A stretch of DNA of 13,424 nt from CAZPLZ01 sp964587525. GTDB lineage: Bacteria > Oederibacteriota > CAKKQC01. The DNA lies in NCBI GenBank assembly GCA_964587525.1, contig CAZPLZ010000095.1:1-13424 (forward strand), written 5' to 3'. Within the stretch, counting starts at the first letter, position 1. Each line of letters begins with the position of its first letter. Position numbers and translations under genes: made by a program. Below are positions 12,201-13,424 of the stretch, piece after piece. The notes under the pieces are model-generated. The model had not been told where the DNA came from. It did not search any database and saw only the letters and a list, made by a program, of their open reading frames with translations.

Positions 12201-13424
12201 ACCGTCCCCGACCCTGTACTGCCGACCGTGCAGGGGGCGAAATTCCCGCATGCGATGCCACCAGATACCGTGAACGTCCAGTTGAAGGTTGTGCTCCCCA
12301 TGCTCGCCACAGTGAGTGGCACCGAGCCCGGCTCCACGGATCCCGCCGCGGCGCACGAGGTCGCCGGGTCGCAAGCGCCCTGCGACTGGAACGGGTGCAC
12401 GCAGAGCGCTCCAGATGTCAACAACGACACGTTGCAGGCCTGATCGATGAGCGCACTCGCCGCTCCGGTATTGGTCAGCGAGGTTTCCACCATGATCGTG
12501 TCCCCAATGTACGCAACCAAATGGTTTTCCCCGGGCATCCCAGGAGGCACGGACACGGGCGGCCCGGTAGGCCGGGTCTCGCCAGGGGAAAGCACCCGTT
12601 TCGGGTACGAGTGAGTTTTCAGCACCGACGCGATCTTGATCGTGCCGCCGAACCCCAAAGTAGGATCGAGTAGGATCTCACTCATGGTGCCATCGCCCAG
12701 GACGTTTCCGTCGTCCGGCGGAGGACACCCCCCTGCTGGACTCCACCCGCAGGCGATGTACGTGCCCTCCCTAACAGGATTTTTTGGACTGTTAAACTCG
12801 CTGCAGCCATCACCGGGCCCAGGAGCAGGAGTTGAAGGATAAGGAGGTGAACTCCCATAAGCGCATTCGCAATAGTTGCCCTCATCATCAATATTCAACC
12901 CAAACACATCAAAATCCAGCTTCTCCCATTCTCTCTTCGCTTCAAAAACCCAACTGACGGTCTCCTGCTGCGAAGGAGTTCCCGACGCGTAGGTGTAGCC
13001 GTTGTAGTCAAACGTGGTCACGTCAGTGGCCGTGACAAGACTGAGGGGCGCACTTAAGTCCAGCTCGTTCGGGCAGTTCGCGTCTTGCGGGCAGCTAGGC
13101 ATGGGAGCATAACATAGGCCACCCATACGCGGCCAGACCCAATACTGGCCGGGCCATAGGTCATTTGACAAGCCTAAATTTTGTGTGCAGCCGTCAGATG
13201 CACTGACATTGATCTCCGAGCCCTCTGGAGGATTCAGGCCTTTTCCAGGCGCCGTTGGCGGGAAGGTCGTGTCATCAGCCTTCATGTTGCCCATCTGCCC
13301 TGTGTCATTTTCAAGCGTGAGAGTAAGCCTGAAGAATTCGCCGATTTCCAAGGTTCCTCCAGGGGACATCGGAATCCATGGCCCGGTAGAAGAGGGTCCA
13401 CGCTCGAGTACCACGCTGCCAGAC
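9254..13424 (-). CDS. Giant exported cysteine-rich modular protein C with FlgD-Ig-like C-terminal domain (5' partial)
   Basis: The frame is open to the right edge. The visible start-like GTG at 13414 is preceded by more open codons and is not followed by a signal peptide, so the true N-terminus lies outside. At least 1,389 residues are present. The body is a chain of roughly eight Ig/CARDB-like modules with the recurring motif P-G-x-x-x-x-x-x-T/S-W-x-F/Y then G-x-V-x-F (for example LSPGGSVTVTWKYGRISGG, EILTFTWEYIADTAG, TEIYTFTFTPLKPGKATF, LGTASYTWAYSPSG). It is rich in Cys, Pro, Gly and Thr. The last 92 residues form a FlgD-Ig-like domain very similar to that of protein A (KVYTISGELVATL, RWDG, VASGIYLIRLEG, ending KKLAIVK), with an insertion after WDG. 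It is probably a secreted, surface-exposed structural or adhesive protein. It is the most upstream of the four minus-strand genes seen here. Confidence 0.8.
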   Translation of the reverse strand, partial: SGSVVLERGPSSTGPWIPMSPGGTLEIGEFFRLTLTLENDTGQMGNMKADDTTFPPTAPGKGLNPPEGSEINVSASDGCTQNLGLSNDLWPGQYWVWPRMGGLCYAPMPSCPQDANCPNELDLSAPLSLVTATDVTTFDYNGYTYASGTPSQQETVSWVFEAKREWEKLDFDVFGLNIDDEGNYCECAYGSSPPYPSTPAPGPGDGCSEFNSPKNPVREGTYIACGWSPAGGCPPPDDGNVLGDGTMSEILLDPTLGFGGTIKIASVLKTHSYPKRVLSPGETRPTGPPVSVPPGMPGENHLVAYIGDTIMVETSLTNTGAASALIDQACNVSLLTSGALCVHPFQSQGACDPATSCAAAGSVEPGSVPLTVASMGSTTFNWTFTVSGGIACGNFAPCTVGSTGSGTVFWDVNIQGSVSQAASIYFEPAPLVITATLWVDPDGPSSMSAMPLGEVSPGVAGPIYYQSRDWLEARVTFTNTSALYTFDISPVARITWEDEFVSGQFGLELKSPPTPSGPQTLSPGGSVTVTWKYGRISGGVFDACIGGPGGVGITAAARGVCETFNVEMQDLPFHPYDTCTAGCPAGSRNLTFNAPSCIGIGGPFTITLNAKNSDSRPVVLDKAAPFLDLTISSGAPTWTPTTPPPVGPYVWQGGEILTFTWEYIADTAGTVTCVAGIDFPPGPPVPCHQACREGVPYCEDNTVDISFLDLGSLTIVIDDFTASPVLPVVTCNDPGNVTLTMTVRNTTAADFTVTRFCDALGYPDITTNNTIALPTGPPSPTGDPPFIIKANETLTLTWIMTAGCESNPYSFVCPGKSPSAAAPMVGGFFAGQNCPGGGCTGANASCNVPSVEVTRRADLTCDIWTDKSFYTVGVPITVYFSVSNEGGNDVDNFTVATTAAAVSGAKVELLSGPVPVVPGTFMGSVNFAGSLPCATPAYGNTEIYTFTFTPLKPGKATFTGLAQGNDAICGKPRSVSCTTPEIIIASKAQLICKADATPLVTMSLSCTGCEPQSNCNPMTGQGCITVTMDASNFGDVALINVLTSPGFPESSYVQPCNFAVVCPNVSPNLGLGSVAFISAPPEASVPGKIDPLGTASYTWAYSPSGLGCVQFLTWIKGDDEALFDPDKPETSTLFCGTRTNCVEIRPRRPVLLKLPDVPANQNVTMVPGQTSTIWVEVCNPGDTLVSMQGGEPTLQFFQIGTGANVTDQFDVVPPVPEPVPVGDCKNVLVSVTLRSGTSPGTVKIQLSKGDLFIAMDLDTGLPVATVVIEEKEKIEIKPTSPDLTITTNPARIGAGRLVEITYRILTKGIGGQRTKLKVYTISGELVATLVDKPAEPEWGDDGTVRWDGRSGATPETRKNGQGKFVASGIYLIRLEGPNYSVIKKLAIVK
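9257..9532 (-). other. FlgD-Ig-like C-terminal domain of protein C
   Basis: These 92 codons encode V-E-I-T-Y-R-I-L, LKVYTISGELVATLVD, TVRWDGRSG, an added ATPETRKNGQGK loop, FVASGIYLIRLEG and the basic final strand VIKKLAIVK. NPARIG precedes it, as NPYRP does in protein A. The strong match to the A tail, despite very different bodies, suggests a shared function such as sorting or anchoring. Confidence 0.78.

Noticed and set aside
11360..12673. Plus-strand open frame of 437 codons opposite gene C
   Set aside because: Its composition (Arg, His, Gly, Pro) is typical of an antisense frame, it has no domain, and gene C in the other strand shows clear modules.
13412..13414. GTG as the true start of gene C
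   Set aside because: The frame is open upstream to the window edge, and no signal peptide or ribosome-binding site accompanies it. The gene is cut by the window.

Overview
The window suggests a GC-rich bacterium with an outer membrane. It encodes a two-domain ribosomal protein L25/CTC, a PorV/PorQ-type outer-membrane protein and large exported proteins ending in FlgD-type Ig-like domains. That combination is known from FCB-type phyla and from several little-cultured phyla such as Elusimicrobiota and Omnitrophota. The phylum cannot be fixed from this sequence alone. No tRNA, rRNA, CRISPR array or transposase is seen.

Layout. (1) Positions 1-169, minus strand: the start of an exported protein that runs off the left edge. 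(2) Positions 207-3382, plus strand: a very compact five-gene run. The genes are rplY (L25/CTC), pth, a 52-codon membrane-protein ORF, a putative lipoprotein with a repeated hydrophobic segment, and a sugar-nucleotidyltransferase-like protein. Every junction in this run overlaps (TGATG, GTGA, ATGA, then 16 bases), so translational coupling is likely. (3) Positions 3390-13424, minus strand, convergent and separated by only 7 bases: a second compact operon. In transcription order it holds a giant exported modular protein C (cut by the right edge), then B, then A, then a PorV/PorQ-like outer-membrane protein with a C-terminal fibronectin type III domain.

How the genes may work together. L25 and Pth are translation housekeeping. 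The small membrane protein, the lipoprotein and the nucleotidyltransferase are coupled to them but have no recognisable shared job. Proteins A, B and C are built from repeated Ig/CARDB-like modules with a recurring x-P-G-x-x-x-x-x-T-W-x-F ... G-x-V-x-F pattern. Each ends in a FlgD-Ig-like domain resembling type IX secretion C-terminal signals (degenerate in B). In Bacteroidota, PorV binds such C-terminal domains and shuttles cargo at the outer membrane. The operon can therefore be read as one PorV-like carrier plus three candidate surface proteins. This is an inference; no other secretion-system gene is in the window.

An unusual feature of the minus-strand operon is that repetitive DNA sits at its gene junctions. 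A REP-like palindrome is translated inside the PorV-like signal peptide. Related purine-rich elements sit at the C/B and B/A junctions, one as a strong ribosome-binding site and one inside the coding sequence as a hairpin.
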